In this document: piece after piece, positions 50,494-59,988 of the stretch
Numbering within the stretch: position 1 is the stretch's first letter
How the letters are laid out: each line of letters opens with the position of its first letter
Assembly: GCF_020400585.1 (NCBI RefSeq)
Contig: NZ_JAINVF010000002.1
Span: forward strand, 186,001 to 250,000
Origin: Streptomyces sp. NK08204
Lineage (GTDB): Bacteria > Actinomycetota > Actinomycetes > Streptomycetales > Streptomycetaceae
Length of the DNA: 64,000 nt
Direction of reading: 5' to 3'
Notes under the pieces: generated by a model
Seen by the model: the letters and a program-made list of their open reading frames with translations, nothing else
Database searches by the model: none
Told to the model about the DNA's origin: nothing
Translations under genes and position numbers: made by a program

Positions 50494-53400
50494 ATGGTGC
50501 GAAGAACGGGGCGGAGACGCCGTTGGGGGGCTGGGCACTCCCGATACCTGCGTCACCGTACGGCGCTCGTGACGGCCGGAACCCTGCTGCTGACGGGGCT
50601 GCTTCCCGTCCAGCTGGCCACCGCGGCGTCCGCGAAGCACCATGTGCCGGCTCCGCAGGTTCCGCACGACAAGCACATCCCGTTCACCCGCGCCACGCCT
50701 CACAAGGGCCACGCGCACAAGGCGTTCAAGCACTACGACCCCACCGCGCACGTGAAGCTGCCCCGGCCGGGCAGTGCCGAGGTCGTCCTGCCTGTCGCCC
50801 CCGCCTCCGCGCGGCTGACCGCCAAGGCGATCCAGGTACGTGCCGGAAGTACTCCGGTGCTGCTCGCTGCCGGCGCTGCCGCCCAGCCCCAGGCGGGGGC
50901 GGTCACCGGATCGCAGCGCGTGCGGGTGACCGTGCTGGACCAGAAGGCCGCGCGCGCCGCCGGTGTCCACGGTGTCCTGTTCACGCTGCGGCGCACCAGC
51001 CCGGGAGGCGGGAAGGTCGCCGTGCAGGTGGACGACTCGTCGTTCCGCTACGCCTTCGGCGGTGACTTCGCCTCCCGCCTGCACTTGGTCCAGCTGCCGC
51101 AATGCGCCCTGCACACGCCTCAGCTGGCGAAGTGTCAGAAGCGGTCACCAGTGCGCGCCACGCCCAGTGCGCCGCTGTCCGCCCAGGTCTCCGTGCCGGG
51201 GATGCCGACGGGCGTGGCTTCCGCTCGCTCGGCGAAGACTGGTCCCATGCTTGTCATGGCCGCAACATCGGGTACCTCGGGCTCAGCCGGCGACTACTCC
51301 GCGACGAGCCTCTCCCCGGGCGGCTCCTGGTCGGCCTCCGGGAACACCGGGGCGTTCACGTACACGTACCCGATCACGGTCCCCGCTGCGATCGGCGGCT
51401 CGGCGCCGAAGGTGGACCTGTCGTACGACTCCTCCAGCCAGGACGCGCGCACGGAGGGGACGAACAACCAGTCGTCATGGCTGGGTGACGGCTGGTCCTC
51501 GACGGAGAGCTACATCGAGCGCACGTACAAGGCGTGCAAGGACGACTCGTCCTCGGGCGCGCCCGCCAACGACGGGGACCAGTGCTGGGCGGGGCAGATC
51601 CTGACCCTGTCGCTGAACGGCAAGTCCACGCGGATCGTCTACGACGACACCACCAAGACCTTCCACCCGGCCCAGGACGACTCCACCACGAAGATCGAGG
51701 ACCTGACCGGGGCCACGAACGGCACCGACAACAAGGAGTACTTCAAGGTCACCCAGGGCGGTGTGCAGTACTTCTTCGGCTACAACCGGCTGCCGGGCTG
51801 GGTCAGCGGCAAGGACGAGACGAAGTCGGTGTGGACCGTGCCGGTCTACCACGCCCACGGCGGGGTCGCGGCGTGCCCGGACAGCACGGACTTCGCCGCC
51901 ACCTCGTGCACGCTGGGGTACCGGTTCAACCTGGACTACGCGGTGGACCTGCACGGCAACGCCACCGCCTGGTACTACACCCCGGAGACGGGCTACTACG
52001 GCGCGGACATGAAGGACACCGCGGTCTCCTACATCCGCGGCGGCACCCTCTCCCGTATCGACTACGGCATGACCTCGTCGAGCATCTACTCCGGGACCGC
52101 CCCCGAGCAGATCGTCTTCGACACTGCCGAGCGCTGCATCCCGGGCACCCCGACGGGCAACACCTGCGCGGACAGCCAGTTCACGGCCGCCAACGCGGCG
52201 TACTGGCCGGACGTGCCGATCGACCTGAACTGCACCTCGGGATCGAGCTGCACCAACCATGCGCCGAGTTTCTGGTCCCGCAAGCGCCTGACCGCCATCA
52301 CCACGCAGATCCAGACCGGCGGGGTCACCAAGCAGGTCGACAAGTACAGCTTCACCCAGTCCTTCCCCGACGGCGGCGACCACGCCCCCACGCTGTGGCT
52401 GGACTCGGTGCAGCGCACCGGCCTGGACACCCTGGGCGGCGCCTCCGGCAGCTCCTCGACGCCGGCGGTGAGCTTCGACCCGCCGCTGCAGCTGCCGAAC
52501 CGGGTCGGCACGATCCCGCAGATGCCGCTGATGTACCACGACCGGATCCAGACGGTCACCAGCGAGACCGGCGCGGAGGTGACGGTCACCTACGACCGGC
52601 CCGACTGCTCCAGTGCCCCGGCCAGCGATCCCAACGACCCGACGGACGCGGCGGCCAAGACCTTCGCCTCCACCAACACCCTGTCCTGCTTCCCGGTGTA
52701 CTGGACGCCCTACGGCCAGCCGTCGCCGTGGATGGACTGGTTCTACAAGTACAAGGTCACCTCGGTCGTCACCACGGACCCGCACAACTCCTACCAGGAC
52801 GGCACCCAGCCCAAGCTGGAGACCGACTACAGCTACAAGGGCACCCCGGGCTGGCACTACGACGACAACGAGGTCGTCAAGGCGAAGAACCGCACCTGGG
52901 GCCAGTTCCGGGGCTATCCGGAGGTCGATGTCACCACCGGTGACCCCAGCGTCTTCCACTACACCGACGGCACCAAGGTCTACGACCAGAAGACGCTGAC
53001 GAAGACGTACTACTTCCTGGGCATGAACGGTGACACCCTGCCCGACGGCAAGACCCGCTCGGTGCCCAACCTCACCAGCCAGGACGGCACCACATCGGTC
53101 GCGGACGACAACGCACTGGCCGGCCAGACCTTCGAGACCGACACCTACACCGGTGCCGGCGGCAGCCTGAACAAGGCGGCCGTCACCGTCCCCACGATCA
53201 TCGGCCCCACGGCCACCCGCGGCCGCAGCGGCCTGCCGGACCTGACGGCGCAGATGGTCCGCTCCGCCAAGACGCTCACCCGTCAGGCCGTGTCGTACGG
53301 CTGGCGCAAGACGGAGACCGACACCTTCTACGAGACGACGCTGGGCAAGCCGACGACCGGTATGCCCGTGCAGGTCGACGACCGTGGTGAGAGTGCCGAC

Positions 53401-56400
53401 AGCAACAACGTCGCCAAGTGCACGTACACCCGCTACCTGTCGAACCCCGACCTGTCGCTGACCCTGTCCGCCGAGACCATCACCACGGCCCAGGACTGCT
53501 CCAGCGCCGGAGCGACCCCCAGCGGGACGCTGCTCTCGGACAGCCGCACCTCCTACGACGGCCACGCCTTCGGATACGACGGCGACGGCCGGCAGAACCC
53601 CGCCCTGCCCACGAAGGGCGACGCCACCCTGGTGCAGGCCGCGTCGGCGGCGAGCGGCGCGAGCGCGACCTCGTTCATCGACCAGGCCGCCACCAGCTAC
53701 GACTCCTACGGCCGTGTCACGAAGGCCACCCGCACCCCGGGCTCCACCTCCCCGGACGGCAAGAGCCTGTCCCAGAGCGTCTTCACCTCCTACAGCCCGG
53801 TCAGCGGCGAACTGCCCACGAGCACCACGACCGTCACCCAGGTCACCCCGGGCACGGACTGCTCCACGGTCACCGTGTCCTCCAAGGACTGCCGGCTCGC
53901 CACCTCGGCCCAGGACCCGGCCCGGGCCCTGCCCACCGCCAAGACCGACGCGGCCGGCCTGCTCACCTCGCTCACCTATGACGCCCTCGGCCGCCTGACC
54001 GCGGTCTGGCTGCCCAACGAGATCAAGGCCAACAGCGCACCGGCGAACACGACCTACACCTACAGCCTGTCCCAGACCGCGCCCTCGGTCGTGACCACCA
54101 ACACCCTGCTGGACAACGGCAGTCGCAAGACCAGCGAGACGCTGTACGACGCGATGCTGCGCACCCTGCAGACGCAGACCACCGCCGAGAACGGCACGGC
54201 CACCGTCTCGGACACGCAGTACGACTCACACGGCTGGACGGTCGCCACCAACAACGCCCACAACGTCTCGGGCAGCCCCGGCAGCAAGCTGGTCTCGGTC
54301 TCCCAGGTGTCCATCCCGGACACCACCGTCACCGACCACGACGGACTGGGACGCGCCGACCTGCTCACCGAGGAGCACAACGGCGTCAGGACCTGGGCCA
54401 CGACCACCGCCTACGCCGGGGACCGGACCACCGTCCTGCCGGCCAAGGGCGGGGTGCCCACCACCACGGTCACCGACGCCCGCGGCCAGACCACGGAACT
54501 CGACCAGTACACCGCGCCGCCCACCCTGAGCGGGTCCGCCGCGTCCGGCTTCACCGCCTCCGGCGGCACCACCTCGGCCACCACCTACGGCTACAACGCC
54601 GCCGGACAGCGCAGCCGGGTGACCGGTCCCGACAAGACCGAGTGGACTTTCGGCTACGACCTGCTCGGCCGCAAGACCTCACAGACCGACCCCGACGCGG
54701 GCGGCAGCAGCTACGGCTACGACGACGCCGGCAACATGGTCTCCACCACGGACGCCAAGAAGGTCGAGCTCGACTACACCTACGACCTGCTCGGCCGCAA
54801 GCTCACCGCCACGGACAAGGCCAAGGCCAACTTCCAGTTCGCGTCCTGGACCTACGACACCCTGCGGATCGGCCTGCCGACCTCCTCCACCCGTTACGTC
54901 CAGGGCGTCACCGGCGGCTACACGGTCGCCACCACCGGCTACACCACCCTCGGCAAGCCCACCGGCACGAAGATCACCCTGCCCACGTCGGAGGCACCGC
55001 TGCCGTCGACGTACACCACGACCTACACGTACTCGGTGAACACCCAGACGCTGGCCACGCAGAGCGACCCGCGCACCCAGGGCCTGCTGAACGAGACCAT
55101 CACCTACGGCCACGACGCGCTGGGCAACCCGACCACCACGAGCAGCAGCATCAACACCTACGTGGGGGCCACCGTCCTCACCAACTACGGTGAGCCGTCG
55201 CAGGTCACCATGGGGGCGTCGACCAACCCGGCCTGGGTCACCTACAGCTATGACGACCAGACGCGCCGGCTGACCGACCGCGTGATCAGCCGCACGCAGG
55301 CGCCCGGCCCGACGGTCGACGAGACCAAGTACACCTACGACGCATCCGGCAACCCCACGTCCACCACCGACCAGCAGTCGGAGACCGGTAACACGGTCAC
55401 CGACCAGCAGTGCTACGGCTACGACACGCTGGACCGGCTCACCGGCGCCTGGACGGCCAACGACAACTGCGCCGCCAACCCGCCGACCTCGGCCACGCTG
55501 ACCAGCACGGCCGGCTCGTACTGGCAGTCGTTCAGCTACGACGCCATCGGCAACCGCAAGCAGAGCGTCGACCACGCCATCGGCGGCTCGGGCACGACCT
55601 CCACCACCACCTACACCGACGGCTGCGCCGCCAACTGCAACTCCACCGGCGCGCAGCCGCACACCCTGACCGCCACCACGGGCGGCACCAACCCGACGGC
55701 GTTCGGCTACGACGAGGACGGCAACCTGCACACCCGGACCCCCACCAGCGGCCCGGGCCAGACCCTGACCTGGGACGACGAGGGCCATCTGGCGCAGGTG
55801 GACGTCGCCGGCTCCAGCCCGTCGACCACCAAGTACCTGTACGACGCCGACGGCAACCAGCTCATCCGCCGTGACCCCGGCCAGAGCACGCTCTTCGCCG
55901 GCGACACCGAGATCGTCGTCAACACCAGCGTCAGCCCCAACGTGCTGCTGGGTGCCGTGCGCACCTACGTCCACGGCGGTGGCGCCGGTGTGCCCATGGC
56001 GGTCCGCTCAAGCCTGGCCGGTGGCGGGCTGAAGTACCTCTTCGGTGACCCGCACGGCACGGCGACCCTGTCCATGGACGCCACCACCCAGCAGGTGGCC
56101 CGGCAGCAGTACACCCCCTACGGTCAGCCACGGGCCAGTGCGAACACCACCGCCTGGCCCGACCCCACCCACTCCTACCTCGGTAAACCCCAGGACACGA
56201 GCACCGGTTACACCGACGTCGGCGCCCGCAAGTACGACCCTTCCCTGGGCAGCTTCATCAGCGTCGACCCCGTCTTCGAGGCCGACAAGCCGCAGGAACT
56301 GGGCGGCTACACCTACTCCGCCGACAACCCGGTCACGAACAGCGACCCCACCGGCCTGGAGAGCTGCTACCCGGTGTACTGCGGCGGGGACCACGGCACG

Positions 56401-57210
56401 TACGGCAACCTGCCCCCGATCCCGCCGAGCGGCAGCGGCAGCGGCGATGGCAGCGGCAGCGGTGGCGGCGGTAACGGTGGTGGCGGCCACGGCGGCGGTG
56501 GCGGCGGCTGCGACTCCGCCTGCCAAGCGGCCCTGGAAGCGCTGCAGCACCACGTCTGGAAGGACGACTCGAACGAGAAGCTGGTGCACTCGTCGCTCGC
56601 GGTCCAGCTCAAGGCGTACGTCATGGCCATCGCGGGCAACACGCACCCCTGCCAGGCGGGCGCGAGCGTCGCGTCCGGCACCATGGCCGCCTGTGACTAT
56701 CTGGGCGGCAACTCACCCCAGCTGAGCTGGCAGGATCTGCTCAAGCTCTGGGCGGGTGGCAAGGGCGCGAACGTCCCGTTCGACGCCGGCAGCCCGCTCA
56801 CCCAGCAGCTGGCGACGGACAAGCACAACGTGGGCATCATGCGGAGGCTGAAGGAGAAACTGGAAGCCGACGACTACACCTCCGACATCAATGCGCTCGG
56901 CGGTCAGGACGACTACGTCGACGGCAAGAACCTCGGGGAGAAGCTCCTCAACTTCCCGAAGGACATGACCGGTATGGCGACCAACGGCCGCCACGGCACG
57001 GAGACTCCCGACGCCTTCACCGGCGGCTACGACGTGGTGTACCAGGTGGTCAACGAAAACCGCAGCAGTCGCAGTTTCACGGTGGCGTTCGCGGCCTTCA
57101 ACGACACCGGGACCGCGTCCCTGATCCACTTCGGGATGCCGGACGTCAAGCAGGGCTACGGCGGTGCCAGTGTGTACCAGACCTATTACTGGACCGTGGA
57201 GGTGCACTGA
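50494..57210 (+). CDS. RHS-repeat protein with variable C-terminal domain (candidate polymorphic toxin)
   Basis: The gene encodes about 2238 aa. The N-terminus has a basic stretch and hydrophobic segment (LVTAGTLLLTGLLPVQLATA) acting as signal or membrane anchor. A SpvB/YD-shell-like region starts near residue 265 (SATSLSPGGSWSASGNTGAF). Many YD repeats follow (YTYDLLGRKLTATD, YGYDDAGNMVSTTD). The RHS core closes with GARKYDPSLGSFISVDP and NPVTNSDPTGLE near residues 1945-1955. The last 280 residues are a Ser/Gly linker and then a unique domain starting CDSACQAALEAL. The ATG has a GGAGGGGG site. This is the standard layout of an RHS toxin: shell plus swappable tip. The tip activity is unrecognised. 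Confidence 0.9.
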   Translation: MVRRTGRRRRWGAGHSRYLRHRTALVTAGTLLLTGLLPVQLATAASAKHHVPAPQVPHDKHIPFTRATPHKGHAHKAFKHYDPTAHVKLPRPGSAEVVLPVAPASARLTAKAIQVRAGSTPVLLAAGAAAQPQAGAVTGSQRVRVTVLDQKAARAAGVHGVLFTLRRTSPGGGKVAVQVDDSSFRYAFGGDFASRLHLVQLPQCALHTPQLAKCQKRSPVRATPSAPLSAQVSVPGMPTGVASARSAKTGPMLVMAATSGTSGSAGDYSATSLSPGGSWSASGNTGAFTYTYPITVPAAIGGSAPKVDLSYDSSSQDARTEGTNNQSSWLGDGWSSTESYIERTYKACKDDSSSGAPANDGDQCWAGQILTLSLNGKSTRIVYDDTTKTFHPAQDDSTTKIEDLTGATNGTDNKEYFKVTQGGVQYFFGYNRLPGWVSGKDETKSVWTVPVYHAHGGVAACPDSTDFAATSCTLGYRFNLDYAVDLHGNATAWYYTPETGYYGADMKDTAVSYIRGGTLSRIDYGMTSSSIYSGTAPEQIVFDTAERCIPGTPTGNTCADSQFTAANAAYWPDVPIDLNCTSGSSCTNHAPSFWSRKRLTAITTQIQTGGVTKQVDKYSFTQSFPDGGDHAPTLWLDSVQRTGLDTLGGASGSSSTPAVSFDPPLQLPNRVGTIPQMPLMYHDRIQTVTSETGAEVTVTYDRPDCSSAPASDPNDPTDAAAKTFASTNTLSCFPVYWTPYGQPSPWMDWFYKYKVTSVVTTDPHNSYQDGTQPKLETDYSYKGTPGWHYDDNEVVKAKNRTWGQFRGYPEVDVTTGDPSVFHYTDGTKVYDQKTLTKTYYFLGMNGDTLPDGKTRSVPNLTSQDGTTSVADDNALAGQTFETDTYTGAGGSLNKAAVTVPTIIGPTATRGRSGLPDLTAQMVRSAKTLTRQAVSYGWRKTETDTFYETTLGKPTTGMPVQVDDRGESADSNNVAKCTYTRYLSNPDLSLTLSAETITTAQDCSSAGATPSGTLLSDSRTSYDGHAFGYDGDGRQNPALPTKGDATLVQAASAASGASATSFIDQAATSYDSYGRVTKATRTPGSTSPDGKSLSQSVFTSYSPVSGELPTSTTTVTQVTPGTDCSTVTVSSKDCRLATSAQDPARALPTAKTDAAGLLTSLTYDALGRLTAVWLPNEIKANSAPANTTYTYSLSQTAPSVVTTNTLLDNGSRKTSETLYDAMLRTLQTQTTAENGTATVSDTQYDSHGWTVATNNAHNVSGSPGSKLVSVSQVSIPDTTVTDHDGLGRADLLTEEHNGVRTWATTTAYAGDRTTVLPAKGGVPTTTVTDARGQTTELDQYTAPPTLSGSAASGFTASGGTTSATTYGYNAAGQRSRVTGPDKTEWTFGYDLLGRKTSQTDPDAGGSSYGYDDAGNMVSTTDAKKVELDYTYDLLGRKLTATDKAKANFQFASWTYDTLRIGLPTSSTRYVQGVTGGYTVATTGYTTLGKPTGTKITLPTSEAPLPSTYTTTYTYSVNTQTLATQSDPRTQGLLNETITYGHDALGNPTTTSSSINTYVGATVLTNYGEPSQVTMGASTNPAWVTYSYDDQTRRLTDRVISRTQAPGPTVDETKYTYDASGNPTSTTDQQSETGNTVTDQQCYGYDTLDRLTGAWTANDNCAANPPTSATLTSTAGSYWQSFSYDAIGNRKQSVDHAIGGSGTTSTTTYTDGCAANCNSTGAQPHTLTATTGGTNPTAFGYDEDGNLHTRTPTSGPGQTLTWDDEGHLAQVDVAGSSPSTTKYLYDADGNQLIRRDPGQSTLFAGDTEIVVNTSVSPNVLLGAVRTYVHGGGAGVPMAVRSSLAGGGLKYLFGDPHGTATLSMDATTQQVARQQYTPYGQPRASANTTAWPDPTHSYLGKPQDTSTGYTDVGARKYDPSLGSFISVDPVFEADKPQELGGYTYSADNPVTNSDPTGLESCYPVYCGGDHGTYGNLPPIPPSGSGSGDGSGSGGGGNGGGGHGGGGGGCDSACQAALEALQHHVWKDDSNEKLVHSSLAVQLKAYVMAIAGNTHPCQAGASVASGTMAACDYLGGNSPQLSWQDLLKLWAGGKGANVPFDAGSPLTQQLATDKHNVGIMRRLKEKLEADDYTSDINALGGQDDYVDGKNLGEKLLNFPKDMTGMATNGRHGTETPDAFTGGYDVVYQVVNENRSSRSFTVAFAAFNDTGTASLIHFGMPDVKQGYGGASVYQTYYWTVEVH

Positions 57211-57211
57211 G

Positions 57212-57922
57212 ATGACGCAGCGCCTCAGCGCAGTGCCGGGCGCCCGGAGCGACCGGGTCTGGCGTCCGGCCCGCTGGGCGCTGCTCCTGGTCCTGCTGCT
57301 GTCGTTCGTCACCACGCTGCTGCGCGTCGTACCGGCCTCCGGTTCGACGCGCGCGCTGGTGGCGGACATCAAGGCCGGCCGCACGCACGCGGTGCGCATG
57401 GACGCCGAGGGTACGGACGTCACGGTGCGCTGGAGCACCGGCCCGTTCAGCGAACATTCCTACGTCTACCGGCCGGCCGGCTTCGTCGCGGGCACCGACG
57501 AGGCCGCCCGCGACTTCACGGCGACCGTGACCCGGGCGGCGGGCGCGTCGGCGCAGCGGATCCGGTTCAGTGACTTCGACGCCGGCTACGGCGCCGGAGG
57601 CCTGACCCTGCTGGTGCCCGTCGCCTACGTCCTGCTCACGCCGTGGACGTGGCTCAGGCTCCTGGCGATCCTCACGGGGGCGGTCGTCCTGGCCCGCATG
57701 CTCACCGCACGCCGGCACCGCCTGGCCGACGGCCCCGCCTGGGCCCTGGCCGGGCTCGTCACCGGCGCGGGCCTGCTGGCCTACCTGTGGGCCGAGTCCG
57801 GGGCCGAGGAACCGGCTGCCGGGACCCCCCGCTGGTGGCGTGCCTGGCCGGCCGCGCTGGCCACCGGAGCGGGCATGGGGGTGCTCGGCGCCGTCGTCCT
57901 GCTCGCGGCGGGCCGCCTGTGA
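57212..57922 (+). CDS. Polytopic membrane protein coupled to the RHS gene (candidate immunity protein)
   Basis: The gene encodes 236 aa. One N-terminal membrane helix (WALLLVLLLSFVTTLL) is followed by an exported region of about 90 residues, then about four more helices (LTLLVPVAYVLL, LAILTGAVVLARML, WALAGLVTGAGLLAYL, LATGAGMGVLGAVVLL). The ATG is one base after the RHS stop and its GGAGG site lies inside the RHS coding sequence, so translation is coupled. Its place directly after a polymorphic-toxin tip is where an immunity gene is expected, but no known immunity family was recognised. Confidence 0.75.
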   Translation: MTQRLSAVPGARSDRVWRPARWALLLVLLLSFVTTLLRVVPASGSTRALVADIKAGRTHAVRMDAEGTDVTVRWSTGPFSEHSYVYRPAGFVAGTDEAARDFTATVTRAAGASAQRIRFSDFDAGYGAGGLTLLVPVAYVLLTPWTWLRLLAILTGAVVLARMLTARRHRLADGPAWALAGLVTGAGLLAYLWAESGAEEPAAGTPRWWRAWPAALATGAGMGVLGAVVLLAAGRL

Positions 57923-57984
57923 CCCCCTGCCGCTCGTTCGCGGCAAGGAGAAGAAGATCACGTCCGCGGCTGCGCTCTTGGCCA

Positions 57985-58135
57985 TGCACGCGTCACGCGG
58001 TACGGTCTGTCCGATATCGACGACGGTACGACGGAAGCCGGTGGGAATCCGGCACGGTCGCGCCACTGTGTGCGAGGCGGCCCTCGGGCGGCTCGCGAGT
58101 CAGACCCGTGACTGTCGTCCTGTGCACCACCGAGA
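57985..58135 (+). promoter_or_regulatory. Cobalamin (B12) riboswitch
   Basis: The sequence GGAAGCCGGTGGGAATCCGG near 58032, then GCCACTGT (58062-58069) and GAGTCAGA (B12 box, 58097-58104) are the conserved core of the cobalamin riboswitch in the right order and spacing. It precedes cbtB by about 40 bases, so B12 should shut off cbtBA. The exact ends are approximate. Confidence 0.9.
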
Positions 58136-58166
58136 GGGGACGCGAGCTCCCCAAGGAGGTTCTGCC

Positions 58167-58388
58167 ATGGCGCAGACCGTCGCCCAGCCGACCACCACCA
58201 CCCCCGATGTCCCCGCCACGCTGCCGCTGAAGGCCATCGCCCCCTGGGCGGTCTTCTTCGGCGTCCTGATGCTCGTCCTGCTGTACTTCGTCGGCGCCGA
58301 ACAGGGCGCCTCCTCCGTGTTCAACGGCACGGAGGTCCACGAGTGGGTGCACGACGCCCGTCACCTGCTCGGATTCCCCTGCCACTGA
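58167..58388 (+). CDS. cbtB: Cobalt transporter subunit CbtB
   Basis: The gene encodes 73 aa with one membrane helix (APWAVFFGVLMLVLLYFVG) and the His-rich C-terminus HEWVHDARHLLGFPCH that is the CbtB signature and probably binds cobalt. An AAGGAGGT site lies seven bases ahead of the ATG. It follows a cobalamin riboswitch and precedes cbtA by 20 bases. Confidence 0.93.
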   Translation: MAQTVAQPTTTTPDVPATLPLKAIAPWAVFFGVLMLVLLYFVGAEQGASSVFNGTEVHEWVHDARHLLGFPCH

Positions 58389-58408
58389 CGCGGAGGGGCA
58401 CAGCACCC

Positions 58409-59161
58409 ATGAACTCCGCAACAGTGAGGAATCTCCTCGTGCGGGGCATGCTCGCCGGCCTTGCGGCCGGCGGGCTCGCCCTGCTCGTCGCCTACTTCCT
58501 CGGTGAGCCGGACATCGACAGGGCGATCGCCTACGAAGACGCCCACTCCCACGGGCACGAGATGGAGGTCGTCTCCCGCTCCCTGCAGTCCACCGCGGGC
58601 CTCGCCACCGGAGTCCTGGTCTACGGGGTGGCCTTCGGCGGCATCGCCGCGCTCGCCTTCTGCTTCGCGCTCGGCCGTGTCGGCTCCTTCTCCCCGCGGG
58701 CGACCGCGCTGCTGCTGTCCGGCTGCGCGCTGCTCGCGGTGTACGTCGTCCCGTTCCTGAAGTACCCGGCAGGCCCGCCCTCGGTCGGTGACCCCGACAC
58801 CATCGGCAAGCGGACGAGCCTGTACTTCCTGATGATGCTGCTCAGCGTGCTCCTCGCGATCGCCGCCGTGATCTTCGGCAAACGGCTCGCGCCCTCGCTG
58901 GGCACCTGGTACGCCACCGTCGCGGCGGTCACCGCCTACGTCCTCGTGACCGGGCTGGCCTTCGCCTTCCTGCCCGCCGTCAACGAGGTGCCGAAGGACT
59001 TCTCCGCCACCCTGCTGTGGCGGTTCCGGCTCTCCGCCCTGGCCGTCCAGACCACCCTGTGGGCGGGCTTCGGCCTGCTCTTCGGCGAGCTGGCCCAGCG
59101 GCTGCTGCCGACCGGGCCCGCGGCCTGCGCTGCGGAGCGGCCGGTTCCCGCCGCGCACTGA
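58409..59161 (+). CDS. cbtA: Cobalt transporter subunit CbtA
   Basis: The gene encodes 250 aa with six membrane helices. Features are MLAGLAAGGLALLVAYFLGE, the loop AYEDAHSHGHE with a His cluster suited to metal capture, GVLVYGVAFGGIAALAF, and PFLKYPAGPPSVGDPDTIG, all typical of CbtA. With CbtB it is thought to import cobalt for B12 synthesis. A GGAGGGG site precedes the ATG. A bidirectional terminator follows. Confidence 0.93.
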   Translation: MNSATVRNLLVRGMLAGLAAGGLALLVAYFLGEPDIDRAIAYEDAHSHGHEMEVVSRSLQSTAGLATGVLVYGVAFGGIAALAFCFALGRVGSFSPRATALLLSGCALLAVYVVPFLKYPAGPPSVGDPDTIGKRTSLYFLMMLLSVLLAIAAVIFGKRLAPSLGTWYATVAAVTAYVLVTGLAFAFLPAVNEVPKDFSATLLWRFRLSALAVQTTLWAGFGLLFGELAQRLLPTGPAACAAERPVPAAH

Positions 59162-59231
59162 TCGCCCGCGCACTGATGGGCCGCGGTCTCATCGCCCGCG
59201 GTCTGATTGCCGGCGGTGCAACCACGGGCAG

Positions 59232-59272
59232 GCAGGGCCCTTGAGGAAAGCGCCGGCTTTCGAGGGCCCTGC
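59232..59272. terminator. Bidirectional terminator between cbtA and phosphatase gene
   Basis: GCAGGGCCCT (59232-59241) pairs with AGGGCCCTGC (59263-59272), extended by an inner GAAAGC/GCTTTC stem. Confidence 0.8.
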
Positions 59273-59288
59273 AGCCCGGTTGCGGGCT

Positions 59289-59870
59289 TCATCGAGCCGG
59301 CAGGGTCCCGAGTGCTTGTCCCAGGCGCAGGTTCCACCGGCCGGACCGACCGGTGATCTCGCTCGCCGTGAGCGGCGGTACGTCGATGCGCCAGAACGAC
59401 GACCCCGGCGCGCCCAGGAGGTTCACCACCACCGCGCGCACCACCTCCGGCTCGACCACGGCCACCGTCCGCCCGTCGGCCCGGCCGCAGGTCTCCAGCC
59501 ATCGTGCGACGCGTTCGCACAGGTCCCGCACCGACTCCCCGCCGTGCGGCGCGGCGCCCGGGTCGGCCAGCCAGCGGGCCACCGCTTCCGGTTCGGCGGC
59601 GCCGACCTCCTCCAGCGTCCGGCCCCGCCACCGGCCCACGTCCAGACCAGCGGGTCCCGGTTCCGCCGAGGCGCCGAGACCGAGCGCCGAGGCCGTCTCC
59701 CGGCAGCGGACGGTGGGGGAGACGAGGACGCGTCCGGCGGCGGGCAACCGCCCTGCCGCCGCTGCCGCCTGCGCCGCCGCGCCGTCGTCGAGCGAGTCTC
59801 CGTCGTCGAACCGGGCCCGCCGCAGGGACGGGGTGGTCGCCGGAGAGATGAGGGTGACGCGGCTGGTCAC
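59289..59870 (-). CDS. Histidine-phosphatase-like protein lacking the RHG motif
   Basis: The gene encodes 193 aa from a GTG at 59870 with an AGGAG site. The fold is that of the phosphoglycerate-mutase-like superfamily: LVSPTVRCRETASALG, LDVGRWRGRTLEEV, GESVRDLCERVARWLE. The N-terminal LLRHGET, which gives the phospho-accepting His, reads LISPATTPSL, so the usual nucleophile is absent. It is convergent with the B12-controlled cbtBA genes, and I recall similar proteins beside cbtAB in other Streptomyces. It may be a noncatalytic member or bind a cobalamin-pathway phosphate ester. Confidence 0.75.
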   Translation of the reverse strand: MTSRVTLISPATTPSLRRARFDDGDSLDDGAAAQAAAAAGRLPAAGRVLVSPTVRCRETASALGLGASAEPGPAGLDVGRWRGRTLEEVGAAEPEAVARWLADPGAAPHGGESVRDLCERVARWLETCGRADGRTVAVVEPEVVRAVVVNLLGAPGSSFWRIDVPPLTASEITGRSGRWNLRLGQALGTLPAR

Positions 59871-59988
59871 GCGGGCGGTGCTCCTGTCTCGCTGTTTCGC
59901 TGCGGTACGACTGTGCTCGTACCGTACGGCCGCGGCGACCGGGTACTCCAGGGGCCCCCGGGTTTCGGGACGGGCCGTGGGGTGTCTC

